Below the pieces are notes generated by a model. The model was not told the origin of the DNA and ran no database searches. It saw only the letters and a program-made list of their open reading frames with translations. From Bacillota bacterium (GTDB lineage: Bacteria; Bacillota; Clostridia; Christensenellales; CAG-138), in assembly GCA_023458615.1 (NCBI GenBank), contig JAEWYV010000018.1:1-13651 (forward strand): a stretch of DNA of 13,651 nucleotides, read 5' to 3'. The first letter of the stretch is position 1, and every line of letters starts with the position of its first letter. Positions 1-6,715 of this stretch are shown here, piece after piece. A program made the position numbers and the translations under genes.

Positions 1-472
1 TGACAACGCCCGTAAAGAGCTGCGAAAAACCGAGCAAAAGCCCGTCTGCGAACTGATCTACATCCGTTATCACGCGACTGACCACCTCGCCGTAGGCGTG
101 CGCGTCAATATAACGCAACGGCAGGCGTTCGATCTTTTGAAAAGCCTGCGTGCGCAGGTCGTAAACCACGCGATAGGTTACGCGATTGTTCGCCGCATTC
201 ATGAGCCAGGTGAGGATCGCGGTTCCTGCCGCAATGATGCCCGCCTTGATGAGAATCGGTAGAATGCCGGAAAACTGCACGTCGTTTTTGCCGACGATGA
301 GATCGATCGCCTGACCAATCAGCACCGGCACATACAGCGTCAATGCCACGACCGCAATGGCGAGCAGCAGCGAGAGCGCGAGCAACAGCCGGTGCTGTTC
401 CAACGCGCGGAAGATCTTCTTCCATACGCCCTGATCCGGACGCGGCTTCTGTTCAGAGGGTTGCTTACGCAT
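1..472 (-). CDS. ABC exporter half-transporter, second subunit (N-terminal part only)
   Basis: The gene starts at ATG 472-470 and runs off the left edge, leaving about 157 residues. I translated it by hand from the reverse complement. The visible part is the start of an ABC type-1 transmembrane domain: a charged cytoplasmic lead (MRKQPSEQKPRP), a hydrophobic helix around residues 28-55 (LLLALSLLLAIAVVALTLYV), a second helix around 72-92, and then the coupling-region pattern with VVYDLRTQAFQKIERL, YIDAHAYGEVVSRV and ITDVDQF, typical of MsbA/LmrA-type exporters (TDVDQ corresponds to TxDxD/N). Its start overlaps the stop of the upstream half-transporter by 8 nt (ATGCGTAA), so the two are almost certainly co-translated and form a heterodimer. 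The nucleotide-binding domain lies outside the window, so I cannot check whether this is the catalytically complete partner. Substrate unknown; multidrug or lipid export is the usual family role. Confidence 0.9.
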   Translation of the reverse strand, partial: MRKQPSEQKPRPDQGVWKKIFRALEQHRLLLALSLLLAIAVVALTLYVPVLIGQAIDLIVGKNDVQFSGILPILIKAGIIAAGTAILTWLMNAANNRVTYRVVYDLRTQAFQKIERLPLRYIDAHAYGEVVSRVITDVDQFADGLLLGFSQLFTGVV

Positions 473-2195
473 GCGATGCACCCCCTTGCGCAAACTGTGT
501 GTCGTAGATTTCACGATAGATCGGGCAGCTCTTAAGCAATTCCTCGCTCGTACCAATTCCTGCAACGACGCCGTCATCCAGCACCACGATTTGATCCGCC
601 TGCAACAGTGAGGACGCGCGTTGGGAGACGATGAACACCGTTGGATTTTGCGGCAGGCTGCGGATCGCGCGGCGCAGCGCCGCATCTGTAGCGTAGTCCA
701 ATGCAGAGGCGCTGTCGTCGAGAATCAATATCTCCGGCTGCCGGACGAGCGCGCGTGCAATGGTCAACCGCTGCATCTGCCCACCGGAGAGGTTCTTTCC
801 GCCCTGTTCGATTGCGATATCCAGCCCACCCTTCGTCGCAATCGTCTCCTGCACCTGCGCAAGTGTGAGCGCCTGCCAAATCTCCTCGTCGGTTGCGTCC
901 GGCTTGCCCCAACGGATGTTCTCCCGCACGGTGCCGCGAAAGAGCGCCGCGCTCTGCGGCACAATGCCGATCTTCCCGCGCAGCGTATCCAGTGGATATT
1001 GGCGCACATCGTTGCCGTTTACCAATACCTCGCCTTCACTCGCGTCGTAAAAACGCGGAATGAGATTGATAAGAGAGCTCTTGCCCGCGCCCGTGCCGCC
1101 GATGATCCCGATGGTCTGCCCGCGCCGGACAACCAGATTGACCCCGGAGAGTGCCTCCTCGGCGTCGGCATGATAGCGAAAGCCAACGTTTTGAAACGCC
1201 ACAGCGATGTCCGTATTCGGTTGCTCCGGCGCGATAGCGGGCGCGGTCATAGACGGCTGACGCTCCAACACGCTCTGGATACGGTTGCCGCTGGCGATGG
1301 ATTTTGTGACGGTGATGATGAGGCTTGCGAGCTTGACGAGCTCCACGAGTATTTGACCCATGTAGTTATAGAGCGCGACCACGCCGCCCTGCGTGAGTTC
1401 GCCTGCGTTGACGCGCAGCGCACCAATCCAGATCAGTAGCGCAATGGCAAGGTTGATGATGACATAGGTTGCGGGGTTCAGCAGCGCGGCGATGCGCCCG
1501 GAGCGCAGTTGAATGCGTTTGAGCGCCTCATTCTCCCGCTCAAACGAGTCAATCTCCTTTTGCTCCAGATGAAACGCGCGCACCACCCGCGCGCCAACGA
1601 GTGTCTGCCGCGTGGCGCTCAGGATGCGATCCAGCCGTTCCTGCGCCGCGCGATAGAGCGGAATTCCCACGAGCATAACGGCAAAGATGACGACCGCCAA
1701 CACCGGAATTGCTCCGGCGAAGACCAAAGCAGCCTTCGTATCGACGGTAAACGCCATTGCAGCCGCGCCAAACACGATAAAGGGCGAGCGCAGCAGCAAA
1801 CGCAGCGTGAGATTGACGCCGGTTTGCGCCTGGTTTGCGTCGCTCGTAAGCCGTGTAATCAGTGTGGAAACACCGATCTGATCCAGATCGCTGTAGGCAA
1901 GTGTTTGGATCTTTTGAAACAGCGCACGCTTAACCTCTTTCCCGAAACCCGCCGCGGCCTTTGCCGCGAAATACTGCGCAGCGATGGCGGTGACCAGTCC
2001 TGCCGCGGCGATCCCCACCAGCAGTAAACACATTCGCAGGATCAATCCGCGATCCGCATTTGCGATGCCGTGGTCAATCAACGCCGCCATCACGAGCGGA
2101 ACCGTAAGCTCCAACCCCGCCTCAAAGAGCTTGAAGAGCGGGCTTAGCACGCATTCCTTGCGATATTCCTTTAAATACACCAAGAGTGATTTCAA
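465..2195 (-). CDS. ABC exporter half-transporter, first subunit, degenerate ATP site
   Basis: Transmembrane domain fused to an ATPase domain, about 576 residues from the preferred start. I chose TTG at 2195-2193 because an AGGA site lies about 8 nt upstream and the protein then begins MKSLLVYLKEYRKE, as in family members; a GTG at 2228 would add 11 residues but lacks a good ribosome site. The first ~310 residues form the six-helix domain. The NBD shows Walker A GGTGAGKSS (about 367-375), Q-loop IVPQSAALF, signature LSGGQMQRL (about 469) and Walker B ILILDDSASALD. The catalytic Glu after Walker B is Asp, and the switch His is Gln (VSQRASS). These changes mark the non-catalytic site of heterodimeric exporters of the BmrCD/TM287-288 kind (family knowledge). 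It overlaps the next gene by 8 nt. Substrate not predictable from sequence. Confidence 0.92.
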   Translation of the reverse strand: MKSLLVYLKEYRKECVLSPLFKLFEAGLELTVPLVMAALIDHGIANADRGLILRMCLLLVGIAAAGLVTAIAAQYFAAKAAAGFGKEVKRALFQKIQTLAYSDLDQIGVSTLITRLTSDANQAQTGVNLTLRLLLRSPFIVFGAAAMAFTVDTKAALVFAGAIPVLAVVIFAVMLVGIPLYRAAQERLDRILSATRQTLVGARVVRAFHLEQKEIDSFERENEALKRIQLRSGRIAALLNPATYVIINLAIALLIWIGALRVNAGELTQGGVVALYNYMGQILVELVKLASLIITVTKSIASGNRIQSVLERQPSMTAPAIAPEQPNTDIAVAFQNVGFRYHADAEEALSGVNLVVRRGQTIGIIGGTGAGKSSLINLIPRFYDASEGEVLVNGNDVRQYPLDTLRGKIGIVPQSAALFRGTVRENIRWGKPDATDEEIWQALTLAQVQETIATKGGLDIAIEQGGKNLSGGQMQRLTIARALVRQPEILILDDSASALDYATDAALRRAIRSLPQNPTVFIVSQRASSLLQADQIVVLDDGVVAGIGTSEELLKSCPIYREIYDTQFAQGGASHA

Positions 2196-2228
2196 TGTTT
2201 TTTCCTGCTCCGGCCGCCAGCAGCACAC

Positions 2229-2489
2229 TTTCTATCTACTGTTCATCCGGGCGTCCTTTTTCTGTATCTGAACTTTACCGATATAAGGATACCACGACCC
2301 CGCCGAAAAACAAAATCTCCCCGGTAGGATACGCACTGTTTCCGTTTGGAACACCCCCGGCCGTTGAGCTGTTATGCTCATCCAGCATTGAACGTCCGAA
2401 TTCGGCTTCCGCCCTTCACAACGCATCTTAATAATCTGTACTTCATATCTAAAGATCGAATAAAAACCTCTATTTCGTTGTTTACTTCC
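2229..2489. other. Divergent intergenic region, no gene recognised
   Basis: This separates the leftward ABC operon from the rightward atp operon. A 95-codon minus-strand frame covers it but has no ribosome site, no recognisable family and an unlikely composition, so I do not call it. A leftward promoter for the ABC genes must lie here; the best I see is a weak TATATC-like box on the minus strand near 2280-2286 without a convincing -35. A 10-bp perfect palindrome CCGAATTCGG sits at 2396-2405. Its role is unknown. Confidence 0.5.
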
Positions 2490-2517
2490 TTGACATTTTT
2501 TCATAATAGTGTATAAC
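2490..2517 (+). promoter_or_regulatory. Sigma-A type promoter of the ATP synthase operon
   Basis: A perfect -35 TTGACA (2490-2495) is followed after 16 bp by TATAAC (2512-2517, five of six to consensus). The surroundings are AT-rich compared with the rest of the window. Transcription would start near 2524, giving a leader of roughly 220 nt before the first operon gene. This is the only strong promoter seen between the divergent operons in this direction. Confidence 0.8.
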
Positions 2518-2523
2518 AATAAT

Positions 2524-2746
2524 GGCTTATCGATATTGCAGGAGTTATTGTGTCATCGCCCGCCAACTCTTTACAGAATCGATACGGCGCGGTAGAATGA
2601 TTTATCTTTATCCTGTCCTTGGCGTCGCAGCCGAACCCGAAGAAGCGGGTTTGATGCGCACCTTCGCTAAGCGGGATTTTTTCTCTTCAAACAGGGGATT
2701 TTGTGGGTTAAGCGCCCTATTCCCCGGTGAACCGGGAGGTGGATGC
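2524..2746 (+). other. Long 5' leader of the atp operon with hairpins, one at the Shine-Dalgarno
   Basis: A frame open from 2522 in phase with atpI crosses this stretch, but it begins at the transcription start with no ribosome site and its product looks random up to the Met at 2747, so I treat it as untranslated. Two hairpins are visible. AACCCG/CGGGTT (2634-2639 with 2646-2651) has a 6-nt loop. CCCGG-TGAA-CCGGG (2723-2736) has an arm that contributes the first GGG of the atpI Shine-Dalgarno GGGAGG (2734-2739). The second could dampen translation. No known riboswitch was recognised. A 16-codon GTG frame preceded by AGGAG lies near 2550; significance unclear. Confidence 0.45.
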
Positions 2747-3016
2747 ATGGTCGGACTATTGATTGGACTAGCTTGCGGGGCAGGAGAACTCTTTTTGCTC
2801 ACGCGGCTGACCAAATTACTACTGGCCGGGGACACCCTCAAATCCGCCGCCATCATCTTCGTCAAGCTATTGCTCTTCGCCGCCGCAGCCGTATTGGTTC
2901 TGCTGTTTTTTAAGGATCAACTGATCTGGTGCGGTGTTGGAATCTCTTCCGTTCTCGTCGTTGGCGCGTTTGTCATCAATGCGGTTATGCGAAAGAACGG
3001 GAAAGGAGACCTGTAA
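2747..3016 (+). CDS. atpI: AtpI-like small membrane protein of the ATP synthase operon
   Basis: An 89-residue, almost entirely hydrophobic protein with three predicted membrane segments (about 2-20, 33-55 and 58-80) and a short basic tail (RKNGKGDL). The ATG at 2747 was chosen because a strong GGGAGG lies 7 nt upstream; the frame extends further upstream, but without a ribosome site. Position just before atpB and the hydrophobic pattern fit the ATP synthase I family, whose members assist c-ring assembly or ion supply (family knowledge). It is shorter than typical AtpI (about 110-130 residues) and lacks a distinctive sequence motif, so assignment rests mainly on context. Its stop TAA is directly followed by the atpB ATG, and the atpB ribosome site (AAAGGAG) lies inside its last codons. 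No AtpZ-like gene is visible. Confidence 0.65.
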   Translation: MVGLLIGLACGAGELFLLTRLTKLLLAGDTLKSAAIIFVKLLLFAAAAVLVLLFFKDQLIWCGVGISSVLVVGAFVINAVMRKNGKGDL

Positions 3017-3919
3017 ATGCAGTTTATCATGCCGTCTGTCGGCAAATGGATCGCCATCGCGTTGTCGCTGATCATCGGGGTCGCGGCGCTCGTTCTTCGC
3101 ACGCGCATTCCGCTGCCGGGCAAAACCGACGCAGGCTATAAGGCCGCCAAGAAGAAGCGCAACCCCTATATGCTGGTTGGCGTGCTTGCGCTCTGGCTCT
3201 GTTCCGGCTTGATCCTGGGCTGCTTTGGCACAGGCGCCCGTGAGTTGAAGGTTGAGATCAGCCCTGCCCGCGTGATGCTCTTTGGGCAGTCCGTGAGTTC
3301 AACCGTGCTCATTTCCTGCGGCGTGAGCGTGGCGCTCATTCTCGCCGCAGCGCTGATTCGCATCTTCGTCATTCCGCGCTTCAAAGAAACGCCGCGCGGC
3401 TTACAGCTCATATTAGAAACCGCTGTCGGCGCGATGAACGACCTGACAAAAGAGAAATACGGACACGAAAACTCCGGCCTTTCTTCCTATTTCTTCGCGA
3501 TGGCAGCCCTGATGGTCGGTTCCGCGGTTGTCGAGCTCGTCGGTCTGCGTCCGCCAACGACGGATTTGAGCATGACCTTCTCCTATGCACTGATTACCTT
3601 CATCCTCATCAACGTATTTGGCATCTACAAGAAGGGATTGAAGGGCAGAGCGCAGGCCTATATCAAACCAAACGCGATCATTGCGCCGTTTAAGCTGATC
3701 TCCGATATGGCAATCCCGATCTCGCTGGCTTGCCGACTCTTTGGCAATATGCTCGGCGGCATGATTGTTGTGGAGCTGCTCTACTATGCGCTTGGAGCGT
3801 TCTCGGTTGGCGTTCCCGCTCTGCTGGGGCTCTACTTCAACGCATTCCACCCGTTGATCCAGTTCTTCATCTTCATCAACCTGTCGCTCACCTTTATCGG
3901 AGAGGCAGTAGAAGAGTAG
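3017..3919 (+). CDS. atpB: F-type ATP synthase subunit a, with N-terminal membrane extension
   Basis: Stator subunit of Fo that forms the ion half-channels next to the c-ring. The essential Arg is R240 in PISLACRLFGNMLGG, and LRPPTTDLSMTFSYALITF (about 177-195) and the C-terminal HPLIQFFIFINLSLTFIGEA are family hallmarks. At 300 residues it is longer than the usual 220-270. The segment matching the normal first helix is TVLISCGVSVALILAAALI (about 96-114), preceded by about 90 extra residues containing two hydrophobic segments (about 11-27 and 51-70) joined by a basic loop (YKAAKKKRNPY). The start is well supported by AAAGGAG 8-10 nt upstream and by abutting the atpI stop, so the extension is probably real. 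It is followed by an 81-nt gap to atpE. Confidence 0.95.
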   Translation: MQFIMPSVGKWIAIALSLIIGVAALVLRTRIPLPGKTDAGYKAAKKKRNPYMLVGVLALWLCSGLILGCFGTGARELKVEISPARVMLFGQSVSSTVLISCGVSVALILAAALIRIFVIPRFKETPRGLQLILETAVGAMNDLTKEKYGHENSGLSSYFFAMAALMVGSAVVELVGLRPPTTDLSMTFSYALITFILINVFGIYKKGLKGRAQAYIKPNAIIAPFKLISDMAIPISLACRLFGNMLGGMIVVELLYYALGAFSVGVPALLGLYFNAFHPLIQFFIFINLSLTFIGEAVEE

Positions 3920-4000
3920 TACCTGCCTCAGGACGAAAGAAAATATGCTGACGAAGTCGGCACGGATATTGACCAGTATTATTTTAGGAGGGTTCTTACC

Positions 4001-4234
4001 ATGACGGATATCGGATTGATCGCAATCGGCGCAGGCATCGCGGTTTTAACGGGCGCTGGGGCAGGCCTCGGAATGGGCATTGCCACAGGCAAAGCGGTGG
4101 AAGCGATTGCGCGCCAGCCGGAGGCAGGCGGAAAGATCAACGCACTGTTAATCCTGGGCATGGCGCTGACGGAGTCTACCGCCATCTATGGTTTCGTTAT
4201 TTCGTTGATCATGATCTTCACGATGGGCAAATAA
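4001..4234 (+). CDS. atpE: F-type ATP synthase subunit c (rotor ring)
   Basis: A 77-residue hairpin protein: helix 1 about 4-28 (glycine-rich, TGAGAGLGMGIATG), polar loop ARQPEA (37-42) that contacts gamma/epsilon, helix 2 about 47-74. The ion-carrying carboxylate is E58 in ALTESTAIYG. E58-S59-T60 and Y63 match the Na+-type motif known from Ilyobacter tartaricus (E65, S66, T67, Y70), but the helix-1 Gln (Q32 there, same 33-residue spacing) is Met25 here. Ion choice is therefore open. Start ATG 4001 follows a near-perfect AGGAGGG (3986-3992), the strongest ribosome site in the operon, consistent with the high copy number of c. Confidence 0.96.
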   Translation: MTDIGLIAIGAGIAVLTGAGAGLGMGIATGKAVEAIARQPEAGGKINALLILGMALTESTAIYGFVISLIMIFTMGK

Positions 4235-4256
4235 GTTTCTCGAAAGAGGGGTATCC

Positions 4257-4733
4257 ATGGAATTTAAGCTGATCGATTTTATCGAGCACGCGCTCAATCT
4301 CCTCATCCTCTTTCTGCTGCTTCGCTATTTTCTTTACCAGCCGGTAAGCAAATTTATGGCGGAGCGGGAGGGTAAGTTTGCGCGCGAGCGGGAGCAGATT
4401 GACGCGAGCCGAAACGAGGCAAACACACTCAAATCGCAGTATGAAACCTCGATGAAGAATGCTCGGCTTGACGCGGAAGCCATCGCGGAGGAGCGCCGCA
4501 AAGCGGCGGAGCGCGAGGCAGAAGAACTCCGGAAAAAGGCAAAGCAGGACGCGCAGGGCATCCTAAGCGACGCAATGCACCAGGCCATGACCGAGCGCGA
4601 AGGTATGCTGGGCGACCTGAAGTCGCAAACAGCGGAGCTTGCGGTGGACATTGCCGGAAAGATTTTGGAGCGCGAGGTCAAGCAGGAAGACCACCAGCGC
4701 ATCATTGATAGTTTTTTTGACAAGGTCGGCTAA
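4257..4733 (+). CDS. atpF: F-type ATP synthase subunit b (peripheral stalk)
   Basis: 158 residues: one N-terminal membrane helix (about 9-27, ALNLLILFLLLRYFLYQPV), then a long charged coiled coil (about 35-140, rich in A, E, K and R), ending in the C-terminal part ELAVDIAGKILEREV that normally binds the delta subunit. Length and architecture are standard for a homodimeric b subunit, with no fused delta domain, unlike the mycobacterial b-delta fusion. Start ATG 4257 follows GAAAGAGGGG. The normal next gene, atpH, is missing; its b-binding C-terminal domain is found instead at the front of the alpha subunit gene 119 nt downstream. Confidence 0.96.
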   Translation: MEFKLIDFIEHALNLLILFLLLRYFLYQPVSKFMAEREGKFAREREQIDASRNEANTLKSQYETSMKNARLDAEAIAEERRKAAEREAEELRKKAKQDAQGILSDAMHQAMTEREGMLGDLKSQTAELAVDIAGKILEREVKQEDHQRIIDSFFDKVG

Positions 4734-4852
4734 ACGGCGGCCTGATTGTTCGTTGCAGAAATCATCCTGAACAGAACGGCCTGATTTGCGGTTTCGCGGC
4801 TCGCCGCGAGGCAGAGTATTTGTATTTTGTGTTGTAGGAAAGTGAGCTCAGT
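4734..4852 (+). other. atpF-atpA spacer with hairpin and short direct repeat; site of the missing delta N-terminal domain
   Basis: 119 nt where atpH normally sits. It is far too short for the roughly 105-residue N-terminal domain of delta. The frame in phase with atpA is open from 4736 but closes with TAG at 4835-4837, and I see no delta-like sequence in it. CGGCCTGATT occurs twice (4738-4747 and 4777-4786). A 9-bp stem with CTCG tetraloop spans 4791-4812 (two G-U pairs). No T-run follows, so it is not a standard terminator; a processing or stability element is possible. Confidence 0.6.
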
Positions 4853-6646
4853 ATGGCTCTAAGAGGCGAATTATATACCGCCGGACCATTCGGCGAGGAA
4901 CAGATCGAATCCATCAAGCAGCATTTTCAAGAGCTGCTTGGTCAGCCGGTCTCGTTTGATGTACGGCGAAATGAAGCGCTGATCGGCGGTTTTCTCGCAA
5001 TCATCGATGGCAAGGTCTATGATGCGAGCGTAGCATACCGCATCAAGGAGGCGCAGCATCTGCTCGTCTCCAACAGCGTTTCCGACGGCGCGGAGATCGC
5101 CGCAGAAAACGTAAAGCTCACCGGTGGCGGACAGACACCATTTCACAGCTCCGCCAAGGATATCGGCGCAACGCTCAAGCGCCGCATGCGTTCCTTTGAA
5201 AACAAATCCGCCGTTTATGAGTACGGCGTTGTCACCAGCGTTGGCGACGGCGTGGTGCGCATAGAGGGCCTTTCGCATACGCGATACGGCGAACAGATCG
5301 CCTTTGACAACGATGTTTACGGCATGACGATGGATCTTGAGTTGGATGGCGTCGGTGCGGTTTTGCTCAACGGTCAGGACAGCGTACATGTAGGCGAGCG
5401 GGTCTACGGCACGGGCCGTGTGGTTGAGGTTCCGGTTGGCGAAGAATTGCTGGGCCGCGTCATCAATCCCATTGGTATGCCGATGGATAACAAACCGCTG
5501 AATGCCTCGCGCTATCGTCCTGTGGAATCTCCCTCCCCGCGCATCATCGACCGTCAGGCGGTCAACGAGCCGCTCATGACGGGTCTACTCGCGGTAGACG
5601 GCATTATTCCAATCGGACGCGGTCAGCGCGAACTGATCATTGGAGACCGCCAGACGGGCAAGACCACCATCGCCATCGATACCATTATCAACCAGCGCGG
5701 CAAACACGTAAACTGCGTCTATGTCGCCATCGGGCAAAAGCTCTCCACCGTTGCGCAGATCTATGAGACGCTGCAAACCGCAGGCGCAATGGACTACACC
5801 GTCATCGTCGTTGCCAACGCAAGCGACTGCGCGGCGATGCAGTATCTGGCACCCTATGCCGGTTGCGCCATCGCAGAGCAGTTTATGTATGACGGCAAGG
5901 ACGCCCTGGTCATCTACGACGACTTAAGCAAGCATGCCGTGGCATACCGCGCCATGTCCCTATTGCTCCATCGTCCGCCGGGACGCGAAGCCTATCCCGG
6001 AGACGTGTTCTATCTGCATAGCAGATTGCTTGAGCGCGCGGGGCACCTCAACGAGGCCAACGGAGGAGGTTCCCTCACCGCGCTGCCCATTGTGGAAACG
6101 ATGGCAAGCGATATCTCCGCCTATATTCCGACCAACGTCATCTCGATTACGGATGGTCAGATCTATCTCGAGCCGGAGTTGTTCCATTCCGGCGTGCGTC
6201 CGGCGGTCAACGTTGGTCTTTCCGTCTCCCGCGTCGGCAGCGCCGCGCAGAAGAAGGCCATGCGTAAGGTGGTAAAGAAACTGCGCCTTACCCTCGCGCA
6301 ATATCGCGAACTGCAAATTTTTGCACAGTTCGGCTCCGATATCGACAGCGTGACCAAGAACATTCTGGACAATGGCGACCGCCTCAGCGAAACGCTCAAG
6401 CAAAACCAGCACGAGCCGCTGCAGATGAGTGAGCAGGTGCTCGTGCTCTACGCGGTCATGAACGATTATCTCAAGAGCGTTCCTTCCCAGCATGTACGCG
6501 CGTTCCAAAAGGGGCTGCTGCAATATGCGCATCATAACTACAGCACGCTTTTGGATGAAATTGATGAATCCGGTGATTTGACGGATGAGCTGACGGCACA
6601 ACTGCGTACCTGCATCGAAAACTACCAGCTCACCTGTCAGGCATAG
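4853..6646 (+). CDS. atpA: ATP synthase alpha subunit fused to the C-terminal domain of delta (OSCP)
   Basis: 597 residues, against about 500-510 for normal alpha. Residues about 4-72 match the C-terminal domain of the delta subunit: GELYTAGPFGEEQIESIKQH aligns with the VTSAVPLTEEQ region, and ALIGGFLAIIDGKVYDASV (42-60) with the family's DLIGGIKVRIGNRIYDGSV. A polar linker (about 73-100) leads into an otherwise complete alpha subunit: N-terminal helix AKDIGATLKRRMRSFE, the beta-barrel from GVVTSVGDGVVRIEGL, Walker A GDRQTGKT (264-271), YAGCAIAEQFMYDGKDAL, RPPGREAYPGDVFYLHSRLLERA, arginine finger in SVSRVG (R460) and the C-terminal helical bundle. Alpha sites bind nucleotide non-catalytically. 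The start ATG has a modest site (AGGAAAGTGAG), and a TAG six codons upstream prevents a longer protein. The delta six-helix domain is absent. Alpha assignment is certain; the delta-domain call rests on pattern matching. Confidence 0.95.
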   Translation: MALRGELYTAGPFGEEQIESIKQHFQELLGQPVSFDVRRNEALIGGFLAIIDGKVYDASVAYRIKEAQHLLVSNSVSDGAEIAAENVKLTGGGQTPFHSSAKDIGATLKRRMRSFENKSAVYEYGVVTSVGDGVVRIEGLSHTRYGEQIAFDNDVYGMTMDLELDGVGAVLLNGQDSVHVGERVYGTGRVVEVPVGEELLGRVINPIGMPMDNKPLNASRYRPVESPSPRIIDRQAVNEPLMTGLLAVDGIIPIGRGQRELIIGDRQTGKTTIAIDTIINQRGKHVNCVYVAIGQKLSTVAQIYETLQTAGAMDYTVIVVANASDCAAMQYLAPYAGCAIAEQFMYDGKDALVIYDDLSKHAVAYRAMSLLLHRPPGREAYPGDVFYLHSRLLERAGHLNEANGGGSLTALPIVETMASDISAYIPTNVISITDGQIYLEPELFHSGVRPAVNVGLSVSRVGSAAQKKAMRKVVKKLRLTLAQYRELQIFAQFGSDIDSVTKNILDNGDRLSETLKQNQHEPLQMSEQVLVLYAVMNDYLKSVPSQHVRAFQKGLLQYAHHNYSTLLDEIDESGDLTDELTAQLRTCIENYQLTCQA

Positions 6647-6715
6647 CTTTGGTAAGCATTCGCCAGACAAGCCTGTACACTATTAGTAATTACACCCGAA
6701 AGGAGGCCCGGAACC

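Noticed and set aside
2396..2405. CCGAATTCGG palindrome as an operator
   Set aside because: A single 10-bp palindrome without a second copy or nearby promoter box is weak evidence.
2232..2519. 95-codon minus-strand frame in the divergent intergenic region
   Set aside because: No ribosome site, no family resemblance, and it covers the strong rightward promoter.
2522..2746. In-frame 75-codon upstream extension of the atpI-like gene
   Set aside because: Its ATG sits at the predicted transcription start without a ribosome site and the product looks random, while GGGAGG supports the ATG at 2747.
4736..4837. Open frame in phase with atpA that might be a remnant of the delta N-terminal domain
   Set aside because: Only 33 codons before a TAG, partly formed by a GC-rich hairpin, with no clear match to delta helices.
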